The notes: generated by a model not told the origin, from the sequence alone. A stretch of DNA of 64,000 nucleotides from Steinernema hermaphroditum (GCA_030435675.1 CM059621.1:3968001-4032000); one strand, 5' to 3'; shown: positions 46,116 through 59,083, numbered from the stretch's first letter. Program-made: numbers and translations.

Positions 46116-47481
46116 ATGTTTTTATTTTCAATAAATGATTAGAATACAAAACCACTTCAAGTACGAGTTTTGAGTACGTTCACACTTGTGTCGTTAGTTA
46201 TTGACAGGATCGTCCGTTCGCTTTCTCTGAAATAAGCTATCCCAGCAACGCTATGATGTTCGCATAAGCCGATTGTTTTTACGCTCATCTCACAGCTAAC
46301 TCCATGCATCTAGCCTGGCCTACGCATCTTGTATTCAAGCCAATCACATGGCATGGCGCGTTCATCGGCTTTTCATGTGAAACTGTGGTTGTGAAACTTA
46401 CTTACAAGACGCCCTTTACGGGAAGAAAATCGTATAACTAACCGTGTGAACAATATACTAACATTATGCTACATCCCTTCCCGGAATTTTAGCATCATCT
46501 CTGCGATACGTCGTTGGCCACACTTGGCTGCCGGGATTAATTCCAGTGGCGACGGATGGGATCTCTGCGGCTAGCGAAACGAGGAAAACGGGATTAATTA
46601 ACGACGACAACACGACAAATCAGATTATATTAATCTCTTGGCACTGTGCGAAACTTTAATTAGAAGAAAACAAAAAAGGACGTCGGTGAAGCGGATGCTA
46701 CCGATGAATACGCGCTTTGTAGAGGTGTTGCATTGCTCAAAGCAGGAACGTATGTTGGTTTTTTGGCGTTTTAAAAAGTGAACAGCAGTTGTCCCGTAGA
46801 ACTTGCAGCTCTATTCTTGCGTTCTGTGTGCTCCGCTTTTTAAGACTAAAATGACAAACTTACTTAAAGGCTCCAAATTCCAAGTCAAGCTATGTAGAGG
46901 AGTGATCGGATTGGCGTACGTATGTAACCACCTGTCTACTTCCGTCTCTCTGAGTGTCTGGTTCCTATTTGTGTCTATATACTCCTGTGTTCATGTATCA
47001 TTCTCTTCTGACCTTGAGTGGTCGTATAAACGGTTCTTCCACTCTTCTCGGTCACCCACTTCTCAACAAGCTACACCTTTTTGCAAAACCTTCGTTATAT
47101 TCTAAGGAATTCGTTGACGTTTACAATGATCTTTTCACAACTAAAACTTCAGCACACGTTGCTACCATATCTATCCCCTGTCCCATCCAAATCAAAGGAT
47201 CAATCAGCACGCAACCTCGCACATCCCGCTAATCAGCAATGCATCGAGTTCACGATGTCAGCATAGAATTCGGCGAAGACGCTATCGACATGCATTCAGG
47301 ATTGTTTTTGTATGAATTCCCAACGAGATCATGACGATTTATTCCTAGAGCATTCTCTCTCTTTCTCGCTTCACATCTTAAAGCCATGTACACGGAGTTG
47401 ATATGGGGAAGACGCGTGGTGGGGAATTAATAAATGAGTGGAGTTGGGTCGCATATACAGAAATGATAAACACCGGGAATA
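46116..47481. other. Gene-free stretch downstream of pag-3
   Basis: Two overlapping frames at 46803-47232 are low-complexity and unsupported. 46500-46680 is richer in GC with TTAATTAA and ATTAATT words, like the putative control DNA inside and upstream of pag-3. Confidence 0.35.
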
Positions 47482-50400
47482 CTATTTGGAGCTAAGATTA
47501 AGCGCTTCATCTAACGTTACTGTAGCTTGATTGAGGGGGAAACCGAATCTGGACAAGATGTCGGCCGGCTTTTCGTCTTCTTGCTTTGGTTTTTGGTGGA
47601 GAAAATCTATGAATATACAGCGGGTAAGCAGGAGACATGTTTAGGGAAAGTACCTGGATTTGGGAACGTTCCGCTAGGGAACTGACCAGCATGATGGGTC
47701 TCTGTGTGCCTTCTTCTGTCCACTTTCCTTTGGAATGTCCTGCCGCAGATTTCACAAGCGAAGGGCTTGTAACCGGTGTGCTTCCTTGTGTGCGTAATTA
47801 GGTTCGATGACTGTGAGAAGGCCTTTCCACACACTGTGCATTTGTGTGGTTTCTCGCCTAAAAGGAAGTGATTATCAACTCAAAGCTGTGACATATTCTG
47901 TTGATAGTGAAGCTTCTGTTTCCAGCACATGTATCCAGTCACAGCATTTTTATAAAACTACAATAAAGAAGGGATAATTTTATTACAAGGCTCTCCTCAT
48001 TCTGGCAAAAAATTTTTCCTACCTCTAAAAGTCTAAATTTTTCGATTCGCATCGATTATTCTGAAGACCAGTGTGCCTCATCTATCGTTATAGTTTACTG
48101 TTCTGAATGCGACATTTGTGTAATTAGGTCATTAGTGATTCTCTGGGCAAAGAACAAGATTTTCTATGCTTTTTAGGATTGCTAACTCCTCACAATTTCC
48201 GCTAAACGCCTCATATTGGTCACGTAAACATGTCGCTGAACGGAACTATCCCTCATGCTTCATCTATATTCCGCAGTGGCTTGGCCATGTCGCCCCAAAA
48301 CAGAAACAAATCCCTCAAATCCTCCTTCGGATTTCATTAATTTGTCGCAGGCTGAGCTTCCAATTAATTTGTCTCCGCGCCTGTCCTCCCCGCGATTGTT
48401 CGCTTTGTGAGATCGCACCACCGCTGGCGCTAGGCCTGCGAGTCCCACCGGACGCCGCCATCAAGCTGCCGAATTAATCTATCGCGGTTTCGTGTTCGTG
48501 TTGATCGCTCATAATTCCCGAGCGCCATCTTCAGATTTATGACCCGCAGAGACGGAACGTTCCAGGCGAAAATTGCGTCGCGAACGCGATGAACTCAGGG
48601 CGACGTCGTCGCGCACAGAAATACATCAATCCGACTTGTAAATAATTAAAGAGTGCCGCTTTGCGGATTTAATATAACGGCTGTGCGAGTGATTGATGTG
48701 CGCGAAGAAGTTTTGTTCAGGGCCGCCGAAAGGGTCATCGGGGGAACTATCGTCAGCTCATCGAGGTCACATACTTTTCTACAGAGGCGACCATCAGTAT
48801 ACAACAGATAACAACTTTTTTTTCTATTGACAAGAATTGAGAAAGAGGAATGCGATAGTTTATGAAAAGCAGAGAATATGGCAAGGTCTTTGATTCGGTT
48901 ATTATCAGTGATGGAACACCTACCGGTATGTATGTACGTGTGCTTCTTCATATCAGACTTCTGATGGAAGCGCTTGCCGCAGAACTCGCATGGATACGGT
49001 CGAGTGTCGCTGTGGATGAGGAGATGTGTGCTGAGAGTTGAGCTTCGTTTGAAAGTCTTTCCACATTGCTTGCATTCGAACTGCTTTTCAGTGGAACTGT
49101 GCACCGTCATATGTTGCTGAAAATAATAATGAATGACTAATATTCGTCAGTCATTTCAGGCGCTACTGGCTGGTTGATAATGATCTTTAGCCGAACCGTA
49201 ATGTGTGAATTCTGTGTGTGCTCTACATTTTATCCTCACCTCAAGAGCAGCGTTACTGTGGAAAGACTTGTTGCACTTCGCACAAGGGAAGCTATCTGCG
49301 TTGACTTCCTTCGGCTCACTCTCTTTCGGCGAATTGAAGAAAGTCGGCAAATCTCGTTTTTCCTCCATCGCCTGAAGCCTCTGCAGAGCCATAAAATTGA
49401 ACGTCATCTGCTTCAGGTTCGCTGCTGGATTCCACAACGAACCGTGTGGTTGTAGATGCCATGGTGTATTTGCAGTAGGAAAGTTGAACAGATTTATGGG
49501 CGGTCGTATGGAGGCGACTGAAACGGGGCTACCGTAAGATTTCCCAAAGCTACTTTGGCAGATTGTTGTTGGCCCCTGTCGTGCCGACGAAATCATGCGT
49601 AAAGTTAAAATGAGTTCTGTTCGGCACGGGACTAGATTGCCTCTTTGTTTATGAGTGGCGGAAGGACAGAAAGCCCGTCCAGGGGAGAGGCGCAGTCACG
49701 TCAAAAGTGAAACGCTAATTAAATTTGCATAATTTACGTCCCGCGATGATTTGCATTTGAGTGACGATTTCGTGTTTCCGCGCGCGAGAACTCGGCCAAC
49801 CAGGGCCGAGGGGGCCCGTGGCGGCAGTGGTTGGCGGCGGTGCGTCGCCCAATATGGTCGTAATTGCGCGAGCATATGCGCCCGCGGACGAGTGACTCCC
49901 AAAAGACAACGCGAGAGTCAAATTAAGAGTCAAGCGGTTCGCGTGAGTCGTCCTCTTCGCCGCCGCCGCCGACTCAATCATGGAACGGGGGCGCAGAAAG
50001 AGAGAGAGGTCGCTGATTTGTGAATTCACTGAATGCATTTGGAATTGAGTGGCTACGGTAGGGTTTGTATGGACTTCTCGGAATTAGCGAAAAGCGCGAC
50101 AGTCGTTAAGCTGCAGACATCGAGAATTAGCAAGTCCAGAAGGAAAAGCTGAACTATGTTACATCTCCGAAATATTTGCTTTAGCGCATTAAAGGTACAA
50201 CACACTGCTTTCTGTTTCACAAACTGGCTCAATGTCAGCTAATGTTACAAGATAACAAGAAAATTCAAAAAAGAATGCATGTTCTTTTTAATGCTCCAAA
50301 TGCATTGTTGAAAGCACCAAACATTTTTGCTGGCCTAATATCCTCGCAAAGAAAATGAGCTAAACATGACTGAAAAAGTGACTTTTAAAGAATTGCTTTT

Positions 50401-51538
50401 TAAGGTCCTTGATGAGAGCCAATCAAAGGAACACGGGGCTTTCTGTTTCGCTGAGCGGCTCACTAAGTCAGTATCATAATATTACAAAAAAATTCAAAAA
50501 GGAGGCACGTTCTTACTAATTATGTAAATGCATTGTTGAAAGCACCAAGCATTTCTGCTGACCTTTCTGCCTGAAAAAATTACTTCTGAAGAAGTGCTTC
50601 TTATAGTGCTTGCTGAGAACCGATAACTTCACTTCAGTAGTATGCAAGTGCTCTATCACCAACCGTTCAAGGCTGCTTTTATGACTAGCTGTTTGTTCCA
50701 AAAAGCTGGTTTCCTGGAATTTTTCTTGTATGTCTCAGGACCTTTTAAATTTGATAATCTGCGGTGAGCATCCTCCAACCAACCGAACTGTCATAACACT
50801 GGTCTTTCCGTGGGCCATTTCAAATTGCCTTCTTCTCGAACTTGAAATAAAATACTTCTAAATGAGGGTGCACACACCTTCGTAACTCAAGGGTCACAGT
50901 AGGCCCAGCGTTTCTGACGCAGATTTGAAAATCCAGGCTAAATTGGCGATTCTAACTTCACTCAAGGGGTGCACTTGTTTCTGGTGCCGCCAGTGTATGT
51001 TACTACCGAAGCAGAGTAATCTAAGCATAAGTCGAAATTGTCTAGCAGTCCTTTGTGGAAAACCGATTTGTAAACATTCAGATTGCTGTTACCATATGTC
51101 ACCACTTGGAATTTACTTTTGAAATCGCGCTTCCTTACCAAAAACGTCCTTACCATTTTAGTGATTTTGTGATTTCGACAGACGCATACGGAGAAATAGA
51201 CCCCGCAGTTTTTTAAGTCTACATTTCTTTCAATCCTGTCGGGTATCTTTACTCTTTTTTGCGAACTCGCCGCCAATTGATTTATAATTTCTCCCACCCA
51301 TCTCCCATTTCCACTCACATTGCTGAAGCATGAACATCTTCTGCTGGGCGGCGAACATCGCCGCCAGCTGAGGCGTCATCGGCGCATCCGCGTCCACAGG
51401 TGACTCGCTCGGAGGCGTCGACTTGTTCGACGGCGATTGCAATAATTGGTCCACCGTATAGGCGCTCGATTTCATTCCGGTCGGTGGCGACGATGGCGGC
51501 TGCGCCGCTACCGTACTCTTCTGCGCGAGCACGTCCAT
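47482..51538 (-). CDS. pag-3: PAG-3 / Gfi1 / Senseless zinc-finger transcription factor, 339 aa, five exons
   Basis: Exons on the minus strand are 51538-51319, 49517-49240, 49116-48924, 47857-47654 and 47606-47482, with all phases consistent (1020 nt). The N-terminus is Pro/Ser/Gln-rich (SAYTVDQLL, then [12 protein letters not shown]). Five C2H2 fingers follow from about residue 152 to 287. Fingers two to five carry Gfi1 signatures [46 protein letters not shown] and [10 protein letters not shown]. The C-terminus ends DEALNLSSK. Gfi1-family proteins are nuclear repressors; PAG-3 fixes touch-neuron and motor-neuron fates in C. elegans. The start follows TTTTTTTCAG, suiting a 5'UTR exon or trans-splicing. 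Intron 1 is 1.8 kb and intron 4 (minus-strand order 3-4) is 1.1 kb. Confidence 0.95.
47858..48923. promoter_or_regulatory. Large pag-3 intron with GC-rich homeodomain-site block
   Basis: 48330-48700 is GC-rich against AT-rich flanks and dotted with TAATTA-type words (CATTAATTTG, CCAATTAATTTG, CGAATTAATC, TAAATAATTAAAG). No frame continues through it and both splice sites are clear. An intronic enhancer is a reasonable guess, not shown. Confidence 0.3.
49549..49990. repeat. Block A of pag-3 flanking DNA (source copy)
   Basis: Intron 1 sequence next to exon 2 recurs in direct orientation at 55466-55902 with only a few differences. It includes ATTTGCAT octamer-like words, TAATTAAATT and a CGCCGCCGCCGCC run that is one unit shorter in the second copy. 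Shared open frames of 68-107 codons are noncoding by context. Confidence 0.8.
50195..50640. repeat. Two imperfect tandem units in pag-3 intron 1
   Basis: GCTTTCTGTTTC, TTACAA.A, AAATTCAAAAA, AAATGCATTGTTGAAAGCACC and TGCTG.CCT occur in the same order at about 50204-50418 and 50440-50625. The unit is about 235 bp. It is AT-rich with no coding. Confidence 0.55.
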
Positions 51539-53433
51539 TTGTGGCTGTCTGAAAAAAATGTTGGCGCATTACCTAATGGAAAGACGGGCGACGCAAATCA
51601 GAAGTCGTCCGCGCAACCGGAAATGAGTTCACAGTTTACTTGGCGCTGCCGACGACACCGCCGGCGAGGGGGGCGCCCCGCCCACCCTCAAAGGAGAGGG
51701 CCGCTGTGTGGCCACTAGTTGGCAGAGGGCCCCGCCGGCGCCCCTCCCACTCACCGGGCCGGCTGTGAAAAATGGCCGAAAATGTGGGGACAAGAAAGTG
51801 ACGACTCGAAATGTAATTAATCTCTTCGGGGGACGAACGTTTACGATTTCGTATTTGCGGGATTACATATGTAATTTATGGACGGCAGCGTCGAGAAGAG
51901 TTTATGGGCATTTTGGTTGGAATGGCCACGGGCAGGCGGCCGAGGAATGGATACATGGTTTAGCGTATTTGATGGATAGAAAATCACAGAATTCTGAAAG
52001 TCAGAATTATTCGTTATCCACATGAAACGTTCGATAAGCAGGTAGTTCGAATACAGGTTGTTCCTTCATGATAAACAAAGAGTTCGTTTAGGCCGTTCGC
52101 AAATTCTGGAAGGAAGAGTACAGTAAGCCGCTTTTCGCTAACCATCTTAATGCATGATAAAAACGGAAGATTTGGCTTTTATGGCGAACTTCTTCATATG
52201 ATCCAACTTGTAATTCTATACTGCATTAGAATAACGAAAGGCGATGAACATTCTGGCGTTCAGCCATTTTATGTCGAGCTGCTTGGAAAGCTTGAAGAGC
52301 TTGCTTTGTGTGGAGGCAAGCAAGCATTCAAATCCATAACTTAGCTATCGAGTCAAAAGCGACGAGTATCAGTATGAGTATCTAACAAATCAATATTTAC
52401 TTTTGCATCTCTCGAAGCTACGGTACCGTCTGCCCCAGAATTATGCGTGCAGCTAACAGACCACCTGTCTCCTTGATAACTCAATCAATTTTCTACTTAG
52501 AACTGCAACTTACACTGACCTAAGCATCGACAAATTTGTGGTGGACAGGTTCAACAAATCTCGACCGAAATGGTGGATTTTTTCCTAGGCATACTGTAGC
52601 TCCTCTCATTCATACCGTTCCTATTTAAAGCCACCATAAATCACGGAAGTGCGAAAAACGCATCGCCCCGCAGCACACGCCACCGTCGACTAATTAGCAA
52701 GCCGCTCGCTTATCAGCGCCATCGTTTACCAAGCGGCACGAGCCACCTGTAGAATCTCTCTTATCTGGCCGAGAAAGCGACCATCTGTCCTCTTTGATTT
52801 GCTCGATACCCTGTCGCGCTACCGGCAAGCAAACAACAAATCACGCTGCTCACAAGACAGGACATGTCGAGCGCCGCGTGTCGCTTGGCAGGAATGTTGC
52901 CTAAAAAGACGGCGAACACCTCGTTAGGCATGCATAGCCGCTGCCGGATGCTCCTCTGTGCGTGTGCACACAATTTTGTGATTAATATTAGATCTGCGCT
53001 GGCTATATCGAATGATATTTGATTTGCCCAAGGCAGCGCCACGACGGCTCCGATTTCCGTGAGTCCATTTTGTTTCCTAATGGCCCTCGCGCACTCATCG
53101 GCCAGGTGCTCACCGCATCGAGCGCAAACAAATATTGCAGCACCTCGAGTGCGCGAAATCATGACCGTATTAGGTGGCCGGAAAGGGTGCGTCCGTCTCA
53201 GGGGTTGCGTGCGATCGTAAAGTTTGTTGTTGGCTGCTGGAGGCAAAAACATGGCTTAAGATGTTCTTTATGAGCGACGCAGATGTCATATAATCTCTCG
53301 AATTTCAGGGCAACGTCGACAGATTGGATCGACGCGACTCAATTGAAGCCCCTTGTCGTCGCAACAAGTAATAATTAGCAAAAATAAGAAAGGTTCGGCC
53401 ATGGAGACAATCGTAATCGTGTGGGGATGTGAC
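51539..53433. promoter_or_regulatory. Upstream region of pag-3
   Basis: No gene is supported. 51600-51780 is very GC-rich and CpG-rich. 52640-53430 is moderately GC-rich with ACTAATTAGC, GCCACCTGTAG and ACCATCTGTCC words resembling homeodomain and bHLH (E-box) sites. Frames of up to 163 codons at 52761-53252 occur in this GC-rich DNA with no start or splice support. Confidence 0.3.
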
Positions 53434-53693
53434 AACTCAACAGATGTCAGCCACCCACGTCGCCGGCGACGGTTTTATTGTTTCACATGGTAATTAAGAC
53501 GTGCGCGCGAGACCGTCCCAATTGGCACAAATCGGTAGATGCCTGATCGGATTACCATATTTTGCCACCGGATGCGCAACATGACGCTTCGAAGGGCGCG
53601 AGGAGTCACAAGTTCATCGGATGGGGTCGGTTTACTGTAGGCGCACCGCCTTGAAGATGTCGGTGGGAGGTCGCCGCGGCGATTGGATTAATT
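53434..53693. repeat. Block B of pag-3 upstream DNA (source copy)
   Basis: Recurs in direct orientation at 56091-56350 with about 95% identity by eye. It includes GGTAATTAAGACG and the run GTCCCAATTGGCACAAATCG. Confidence 0.75.
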
Positions 53694-54241
53694 GATTGCG
53701 GTGACTGGTCGATGGAGTGCAGGAAATAATTTTGTTTCAGTGTAAGGGTCTGTTTTTTTTTTGAGAAATATGCAGAATGCAACATTCTCTACGATAATCT
53801 CTAGAAGGGGGCTATCGCTTTTCCATGGGCAACGATACCACTGCTGCGACACTAAATGCAGAAATATGCAATACAGACAAGATCCTCAATAACCTAAGAA
53901 GTTCAACTATATAAACTATAAGTATTGGCAGCCGCTTCACGAGCTCCGAAAAAAGCAGAGCTGGAACAGATTGAGCCAAGTCTCAACAACCCTCCAGTGA
54001 CCCATCCGAAATCTCCAATTTGGCACCAAATAAAATCCCTTCTAACAACATTACTGGACCAATCTTGCGCGTTCTTTCGAAACGCTGTGATGAGAGGCAA
54101 AAACACAAAGAAACTTTGGTCTTCCGTGGTCCACGTTCCTTATCTGGTAGGTAGCAATTATAGTGCAACTACTGTATTATTAACTTCTACACCCTTTGTT
54201 AGTCATGAGAAACGGGATTTTCAGTTGGATTCTCAAAATAA

Positions 54242-54732
54242 GGGCCTTACGGAATTCCAACAACGAGATGACCTTGAGCCATTCCTCATAATCTTATGCA
54301 AATGATCTGCTAATGACTCTTCGAGACGTCGGACGCAGCGGGGGAGCGCGTCCATCAACAGGCGAGAAATATTTCACGCATTAAAAACAAATTCGCTCAT
54401 CAAATCGTTCATTCGCTACCGTAATCTCACCCACCGATGAAGCGGAGGTGTTATTTGCTGGCGATGAGGAACTGCGCCGGCGATTTACATATAGATTGCG
54501 CGCGGAGGGTCAATTATTCGCAGAAATTCTTACGGTGCTGCCCTTCCTCCGCTCATAACAAATCATAATTTTCACGCCGGCGGCGGATCCATTTTCCATT
54601 GGATCCCCTGAGGACGCCGCAGATATAATTCCGAAAATGATTTGGGGACACTGTTCGCCGAAGTCCGAACGGAAAAAGGATTTCGCTGAGCTGCGAAGTG
54701 TAATTAACTGCTGAAATGAAGAGATAATGAAG
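54242..54732. repeat. Block C of pag-3 upstream DNA (source copy)
   Basis: Recurs inverted at 56481-56960. It contains ATGCAAATGATC, GGGTCAATTATTCGC and GTGTAATTAACTGC. The frame ending RRENYDLL is shared by both copies but has no gene context. Confidence 0.8.
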
Positions 54733-55465
54733 AGAGCCGGGAAGTAATCCAGTCGTATTGCCGAATCTCATTGATGTTTGAGGGTAACGACAGGGAGAAG
54801 GCTGCGTTTAGGGGCTTAGCGGATGTTGTCGATGGCTCATGAGCCGGTAATCTTATTTAAAACCAATCTATTCCGAGACGGAGTTGTTGCCAAACGGGAA
54901 AGGGTGCGAGAAATCCGAGTGGAATAGGAAGGAAAGCCCAACTTTTAGGGAGTCGTTGCACGGTTTTAACTGCACATCTCTTGGAAATGCGAGTTTGAAG
55001 AGAAGGTGGGCTCAACTAAAATACAGTACTCATGGAGGAAGGAACGGTGAACGACATGCTCGAACGTCCTCCCAAAACCTGAAGATAATACAGACCAATG
55101 TGAAGAGCTATACAGTCATATACAGTTATAGATTTATGCACTTAAGTACAGTTACTGTAGAAATTGTTTCGACGAACGTAGCCACCGGTTATCGTTGCAC
55201 GCTAAGCACCCAGGCGACCTTCAGAACAAGAGTACCATCTTCCAGTGATCTCTTTTCTTCAGCTTTATATGTCTCAGTCATCGTCCGGAATCCGAGGAAT
55301 CACAGTTTGTGGGACCGTGGGACCTTGAAAAGTTCAATCAAACTCGGAACTTTGTATTGATCACAATCATACAGTTTCTTTTTTATCAACTTTATCAGTG
55401 AAACAGTTTCAATATCGACTGTTATTATACGACCATAGATTTGAATGGACTCTCTCTGGCGATAC
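54733..55465. other. Spacer between the block sets
   Basis: A 158-codon plus-strand frame at 54884-55360 has no splice or promoter support and no motif. I do not call it a gene. Confidence 0.35.
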
Positions 55466-55902
55466 CACTTTGGCAGATTGTTGTTCACTCCTGGCGTGCC
55501 GACGAAATCATGCGTAAAGTTAAAATGAGTTCTGTTCGGCACGGGACTAGATTGCCTCTTTGTTTATGAGTGGCGGAAGGACAGAAAGCCCGTCCAGGGG
55601 AGAGGCGCAGTCACGTCAAAAGTGAAACGCTAATTAAATTTGCATAATTTACGTCCCGCGATGATTTGCATTTGAGTGACGATTTCGTGTTTCCGCGCGC
55701 GAGAACTCGGCCAACCAGGGCCGAGGGGGCCCGTGGCGGCAGTGGTTGGCGGCGGTGCGTCGCCCAATATGGTCGTAATTGCGCAAGCATATGCGCCCGC
55801 GGACGAGTGACTCCCAAAAGACAACGCGAGAGTCAAATTAAGAGTCAAGCGGTTCGCGTGAGTCGTCCTCTTCGCCGCCGCCGACTCAATCATGGAACGG
55901 GA
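55466..55902. repeat. Block A, second copy
   Basis: Direct near-identical copy of 49549-49990. It starts just inside the position of pag-3 exon 2 but does not include the zinc-finger exons. Confidence 0.8.
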
Positions 55903-56090
55903 CGGTGATGTCCTAGACATTTACAAGAGAATAAACTTTTGCTTCACACGACGGCAGCAGCTTGATACACCTAAAAACGTACGATTGCTATGCAGAGGAC
56001 CGAAGTGCATTACAGACGTGGCGGATTCAACTACAATTTCGTTTGTTTATTATTTTGTTCGTTACTTCTCGTCAGCACTTCGATACTTAA

Positions 56091-56350
56091 CAGCTCAACA
56101 GATGTCAGCCACCCACCTCGCCGGCGACGGTTTTATTGTTTCGCATGGTAATTAAAACGTGCGCGCGAGACCGTCCCAATTGGCACAAATCGGTAGATGC
56201 CTGATCGGATTACCATATTTTGCCAACGGATGCGCAACATGACGCTTCGGAGGGCGCGACGAGTCACAAGTTCATCGGATGGGGTCGGTTTACTGTAGGC
56301 GCGCCGCCTTAGAAAGGGCAGCGGGAGGTCGCCGCGGCGATTGGATTAAC
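56091..56350. repeat. Block B, second copy
   Basis: Direct copy of 53434-53693, lying about 190 bp after the second copy of block A, whereas the source blocks are 3.4 kb apart. Confidence 0.75.
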
Positions 56351-56480
56351 TGCCTATTTGATTGATGCACGACTGATTGATGTTTCCAACTTCGTTTCGT
56401 GTTTCTAAAAGCGGCATTTTCAAGAGCACATGAAAATACGAACTCTGTTCCTGCGATGATAATGAACTTGTTTAATTATG

Positions 56481-56960
56481 TCTTCATTTCAGCAGTTAAT
56501 TACACTTCGCAGCTCAGCGAAATCCTTTTTCCGTTCGGACTTCGGCGAACAGTGTCCCCAAATCATTTTCGGAATTATATCTGCGGCGTCCTCAGGGGAT
56601 CCAATGGAAAACGGATCCGCCGCTGGCGTGAAAATTATGATTTGTTATGAGCGAAGGAAGGGCAGCACCGTAAGAATTTCTGCGAATAATTGACCCTCCG
56701 CGCGCAATCTATATGTAAATCGCCGGCGCAGTTCCTCATCGCCAGCAAATAACACCTCCGCTTCATCGGTGGGTGAGATTACGGTAGCGAATGAACGATT
56801 TGATGAGCGAATTTGTTTTTAATGCGTGAAATATTTCTCGCCTGTTGATGGACGCGCTCCCCCGCTGCGTCCGACGTCTCGAAGAGACATTAGCAGATCA
56901 TTTGCATAAGATTATGAGAAATGGCTCAAGGTCATCTCAGTGCTGAAATTCCGTAAGGCT
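56481..56960. repeat. Block C, second copy, inverted
   Basis: Reverse complement of 54242-54732 with scattered differences, placed directly after block B copy 2. Confidence 0.8.
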
Positions 56961-59083
56961 CTTGTTTTGAGAAAGAGGGCGAAATATAAATTTGTGAAAA
57001 ATGTGGGAAGTGTGTCAAATTATCAAGTATCAAAGATGATGATATCAAGGCACACAGCACTAGTACCACGATTGCATGTGGGTAGTTTCCTGTGATCATT
57101 GCCGGCAATCTGGATTTGCTATCCATTTGTTTTTGGAGCCAACTCTTTGAAAATAACGATGCGTTCGCATTTGCTCCTGAACTCCTCAATGAAGTTCTAT
57201 CTGCTCCACTGCGCCCTGTAAACAAGGATCTGAAAATAGTGAGCACTATGGATGACTATTGAGGTGTAACACTATGTCATTTATAACTCTAACGTCAGCC
57301 AAGTCTATTTATTTTACAGGTTTTTGAGTGTTGCGGTATTAGTATTTTGTTTTGTTTGGTCATAATGACCACAGCGCGGTTACTGTGAAATCATACTTCA
57401 AGTACAAAGCGAAAATAATAATACGGATTGGTCATAAAATCTTTAAGCGAAAGGTCCTTTTAAAGTCTCATACAATTGCTAAATTGTATGTGTATGTGCA
57501 AAGTATAGCAGTTATGTACTTATCGTAGCGTAACTATCGTAAACATACCGAGCATTATAAAACACACGTGTAAAACACACTCAATAGGATGTCAACTTAC
57601 TAAGGGTGTTGTTGCATCCAATGTGCTGCTATAGTGCGCGCAACAGCGTAGAAGCACAGAATTGCACTGTACGTAAATGTCAAACATAATATCAAGTTTT
57701 TGCCGAACGTGACCTTGCGTTGCGGTCCCACAGCCGGTCTCCCACGTAATCAATTCGTGCTAGCCATGATTGTGCGACTGCTACATTCACGTCTATGTCA
57801 TTTGCTGCACTTTTTCTGAGCAGTATAAATAAGTTGCAGAACAACGTCAATCAAGTATTTTCTTTGCTCAGTTGGCTACGGTAGTTATTAAGCGTGGTTA
57901 GATTATTATTATTTACTACCTATTTATCAGAAGCATATTCAAATTTTGCAAAGAAGTAAGAGGAAATGTGTTGTTGTCGGAGTATTTGCATGAAGCTGCG
58001 CGTTGCAATCGTGTGGGCGCCTGATCAAGCCCTATTCAGATCTGAAACATTTCGGGAAACAGATACCAATTTTAAGTTAAGAAATGGTTGTCCCAAACAG
58101 ATAACACGAACGTGAATGGGCGAACGTCTAATAATACGAAACTCCAATTTTCGGGTGTCCAAGCACTAGAATCTGAATCGTGATGACTCTTCAGGTATGA
58201 AATGAGGTCGATGACCGAAAAAATCAGTGGATTCTTGCCTTTCCGGAATAAGCTAAGCCGTCAGGTACGAATCTTGTTTCCCGTGTCTGTATGTATTCAA
58301 TAGACATTTAGGATTCGTTTGGAAAATTAAAACGAGCCCGAACTCGATAGCAATTTTGAAACGAGTCCCAGTACGGAATCAGTGCCCAAAAACCCATCGA
58401 GTCCGAGTCTCAACTCTCTGTTTGCACTGACATTGACTTTGGATGTTGTCATTCCTATAGGGCGGATTACAATTGCAATCCAAAGTACATAAATATGTAA
58501 TGCTTGTCGGCGGCTACAATGGCCTATTACTAGTCGCCTACTATCAGTTTCTATGTGTACTTTACGAAACTCCACGCGAACTGTCTCCTTAGTAGTGTCA
58601 TAAAACACAATAATGTTAGCGGAAACGATGTTGTTTTTTATAGCCTTCAATCCTGCAGCTACCGCTTTTCAATGAAGTGTACTCTAAATACCCAAAGCAT
58701 ATGGGAAGTTCTAGTTTAACAGCTCTTTAGGCTCTATAATTGTACGAGTATTACACTCTATGCTAAAACTTAACCTCTGTTTTGTGTGAATTTAAGCGCA
58801 AACATCTCATGTACTCTATTACAACCCCATTCAGTTCACTGGGAAACTAACATTTTGAGTGTTGTTTGCTACAGACTATTGCAAATATAACGTATTACTG
58901 TTATTTTCTATTGGTTTGTGCCGAACTGAAGGCGAGATATAATTGCCCCGTCTTGAGTGGAAACCAGTGCTTCAATTGACACCCTCTTCTTTGTGCAAGT
59001 AAGTAAACTATTCGTTTATTTAGGTAAGTAAACTATTCGTCAGCTACAGGTCCGATATTGGAGAGGAAACGGCGGACGGAGAA
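56961..59083. other. Gene-free stretch
   Basis: AT-rich, with no supported exon. 58330-58415 repeats CGAGCCCGAACTCG-like and CGAGTCCGAGTCT words related to the GAGTCCGG repeat at 6431-6505. A tandem TAAGTAAACTATTCGT pair lies at 58999-59040. Confidence 0.45.

Noticed and set aside
46803..47232. Overlapping 100- and 92-codon plus-strand frames
   Set aside because: AT-rich DNA, two competing frames and no motif or splice pattern.
49156..49596. Start of pag-3 at the in-frame ATG at 49596
   Set aside because: An acceptor (CCCCGTTTCAG) at 49518 matches the phase of the 51319 donor exactly, and the DNA upstream of it lies in duplicated intron block A.
49715..50038. 107-codon frame, and its relative at 55630-55920
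   Set aside because: Both lie in noncoding block A. A frame shared by two recent copies is not evidence of coding.
52761..53252. 163-codon minus-strand frame
   Set aside because: GC-rich upstream DNA with no splice or start support and no motif.
54884..55360. 158-codon plus-strand frame
   Set aside because: No family, no splice context and low-complexity stretches.
58327..58650. 107-codon minus-strand frame
   Set aside because: It overlaps the CGAGTCCG repeats and has no supporting signals.
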